A stretch of 6,981 bases of DNA from Candidatus Omnitrophota bacterium (GTDB lineage Bacteria; Omnitrophota; Gorgyraeia; 2-02-FULL-51-18; JAGOUK01), in NCBI GenBank assembly GCA_018061225.1, contig JAGOUK010000068.1:1-6981 (forward strand). Direction: 5' to 3'. The stretch's first letter is position 1, and every line of letters begins with the position of its first letter. The position numbers and the translations under genes were made by a program. This document shows, piece by piece, positions 6,032-6,981 of the stretch. Under the pieces are notes generated by a model. It was not told the origin of the DNA and did not search any database. It saw only the letters and a program-made list of their open reading frames with translations.

Positions 6032-6131
6032 GCCCACAGGGCTCATTATGACGAGTCATGTGGCCTCGGGATCGTGAAGGAGGGTCAATCTCGATGGGCG
6101 CGCGAAAAGGGAGAGGAGGAGAAGAGACGGG
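6032..6131. other. Convergent intergenic remainder, purine-rich
   Basis: Between the long hairpin and the end of the minus-strand gene I see no supported coding region. It holds a short near-palindrome, ATGAC-GA-GTCAT around 6047-6058, and a purine-rich run from about 6104 into the end of the neighbouring gene. Confidence 0.4.
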
Positions 6132-6632
6132 CTAGGAGAGGAAGCTGTCTTTTTTGAGGTCGCGTTTGGCTTTGGCGGCGGCTTTTTCTTTGGCGTAGTT
6201 GGCTTTGAGGGATTTTTGCATTTCCATGAGGGAGTCGTTGAGCTGACGCTCTTTGGTTTTGACCAATGGCGACCTGCCTACCGGCTGCATCCAGCCGGAA
6301 GTTGTCCTTTTGATATTGCCCCAGGCGTTTTGAATGCCGCGCTGAGCGGGGGCGGTCCATGCAACGGCCTGGTCTTTCCAAACACCGAGCTTCTTCAGGA
6401 TGGCATTCCCGTCCGTGACTTCAAATTCACTTTTTTCGATGCGTTCGATTTCGGTCCGGTTGAAGGTGGTGCTGCCGTCTTTGAGTTTCACCTTGACCAG
6501 CGATTCATTCTCGATCACCTTTCCTTCAAGACTGCCGCCGCGCTTGAGGTAGACGGTATCCGCCCGCGCGCAGGAAGCTGCCAAGATTACGGCCATAACC
6601 AAGATCAATCCTATTAGATGGGTACGATTCAT
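6132..6632 (-). CDS. Small exported protein with an N-terminal beta-strand repeat and a charged helical tail
   Basis: From ATG 6632 this is 166 aa. Residues 1-24 are a signal peptide: Arg3, a hydrophobic core at 6-20, then 'CARA' followed by Asp25, a good signal peptidase I site. Cys21 in 'LAASC' is a weak lipobox, so lipidation is less likely. Residues of about 25-70 ('DTVYLKRGGSLEGKVIENE', then 'VKVKLKDGSTTFNRTEIERIE') have the strand pattern of small periplasmic proteins that begin with a 'V-x-L-K-x-G-x-x-x-G-x-V' element. About 76-115 is an aromatic-rich region and 125-163 a Lys/Glu-rich helix. Function is unknown. An in-frame ATG at 6668 would put 12 polar residues before the signal peptide and is rejected. 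It lies 42 bp after the zinc-ribbon gene on the same strand, with a possible promoter of its own in the gap. Confidence 0.75.
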   Translation of the reverse strand: MNRTHLIGLILVMAVILAASCARADTVYLKRGGSLEGKVIENESLVKVKLKDGSTTFNRTEIERIEKSEFEVTDGNAILKKLGVWKDQAVAWTAPAQRGIQNAWGNIKRTTSGWMQPVGRSPLVKTKERQLNDSLMEMQKSLKANYAKEKAAAKAKRDLKKDSFLS

Positions 6633-6638
6633 GCCGTG

Positions 6639-6644
6639 ATTATA
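6639..6644 (-). promoter_or_regulatory. Candidate -10 box giving a leaderless mRNA for the exported protein
   Basis: The minus strand reads TATAAT, ending 6 nt before ATG 6632, so transcription would begin at about the start codon. No Shine-Dalgarno sits at normal spacing; the nearest purine run, GGGAG, ends 12 nt before the ATG and overlaps the promoter. No convincing -35 is visible. Read-through from the zinc-ribbon gene remains possible. Confidence 0.4.
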
Positions 6645-6674
6645 CTCCCGGGGGTTTGCGGGATACATATCGCT

Positions 6675-6863
6675 TTATGAGTCCTTGATCACTTTGTCGC
6701 AGTGGGGACAAATCACGTTGCCTTCGTCGTCGGTGTCCGCGGAATCCAGATCGACCTCTTTTCCGCAGAACGGACAGCTTTGTAGATTGAAGTATTCGGG
6801 GTGTTCAGATAGGTCAAATGCGGACGGGTCTTCTTCCAAATGCTCCGGAGCAGACTCAATCAT
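6675..6863 (-). CDS. Small zinc-ribbon protein, 62 aa
   Basis: The protein has two CxxC knuckles, CPFC (residues 30-33) and CPHC (52-55), separated by an acidic strand-turn-strand ('DLDSADTDDEGNV'), the form of a one-zinc ribbon. The first 28 residues are strongly acidic. Such proteins usually bind nucleic acid or a protein partner; no specific role can be assigned. Its ATG overlaps the last 8 bp of the upstream gene, so translation is probably coupled, and no clear Shine-Dalgarno is visible. The exported-protein gene follows after 42 bp. Confidence 0.75.
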   Translation of the reverse strand: MIESAPEHLEEDPSAFDLSEHPEYFNLQSCPFCGKEVDLDSADTDDEGNVICPHCDKVIKDS

Positions 6864-6981
6864 AGTTGAACAGATCCTTCAGCGTGATCTTGGAGCCGAC
6901 TTCCGCATCCGGAATGCACGCGCGAACCGCTGCCAGAATTTTTTTCCGTATATTGGGAGTCAGGCGGCGGCCTTTACGGCC
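6856..6981 (-). CDS. C-terminal end of an unrecognised protein (partial)
   Basis: The frame is open from the window edge to TGA at 6856-6858, giving the last 41 residues, 'GRKGRRLTPNIRKKILAA' through 'LKDLFNYD'. The first half is basic and helical; the end is 'GSKITLKDLF'. It is supported by its tight 8-bp overlap with the zinc-ribbon gene and by a protein-like composition. The family cannot be recognised from this fragment, though a basic helical C-terminus could bind nucleic acid. Confidence 0.6.
   Translation of the reverse strand, partial: GRKGRRLTPNIRKKILAAVRACIPDAEVGSKITLKDLFNYD

Noticed and set aside
1..6981. CRISPR array or insertion sequence
   Set aside because: There are no regularly spaced direct repeats and no transposase or integrase reading frame. 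The only long repeat is the single inverted repeat at 5971-6031.

Overview
The window is about 7 kb of bacterial DNA. It is gene-dense and fairly GC-rich, apart from an AT-rich stretch at roughly 5280-5540. Signal peptides, a lipoprotein, a type IV pilus retraction ATPase and a glutamate-dehydrogenase-family enzyme indicate a Gram-negative-type, piliated bacterium. Nothing here fixes the phylum. The secreted 'DTVYLKRGG' protein and the long palindrome recall poorly cultured lineages such as Omnitrophota or Elusimicrobiota, but that is only an impression.

Layout. (1) Positions 1-981, minus: a secreted or membrane-anchored transglutaminase-like protein with a complete Cys-His-Asp triad, cut by the window edge where a hydrophobic C-terminal part begins. 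(2) Positions 1101-2714, plus, divergent from it across 119 bp: a lipoprotein with an alpha/alpha-toroid C-terminal domain and an N-terminal part that may be a diverged AMMECR1-like domain. (3) Positions 5270 to 2738, minus: a two-gene operon, Glu/Leu/Phe/Val dehydrogenase then pilT, 16 bp apart. (4) Positions 5271-5738: an AT-rich divergent region, then a structured leader ending in a textbook rho-independent terminator. An upstream segment can pair with the terminator's 5' arm, which is the layout of a transcription attenuator. Just downstream lies a 70-codon ORF (5739-5951) with a perfect Shine-Dalgarno sequence. (5) Positions 5971-6031: a 26-bp perfect inverted repeat with a 9-nt loop and no T-tract. 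(6) Positions 6981 to 6132, minus: the end of an unrecognised gene, a 62-aa zinc-ribbon protein overlapping it by 8 bp, and a small exported protein.

The transglutaminase/lipoprotein pair looks like one divergently transcribed envelope module. The pilT operon is an odd pairing of central nitrogen metabolism with pilus retraction. The best candidate for something undescribed is the 5616-6031 unit: attenuator-like leader, tiny unknown protein and long perfect hairpin. A second pattern is that two secreted-protein genes (1101 and 6632) have TATAAT only 5-6 nt before the ATG and no usable Shine-Dalgarno, suggesting leaderless mRNAs.
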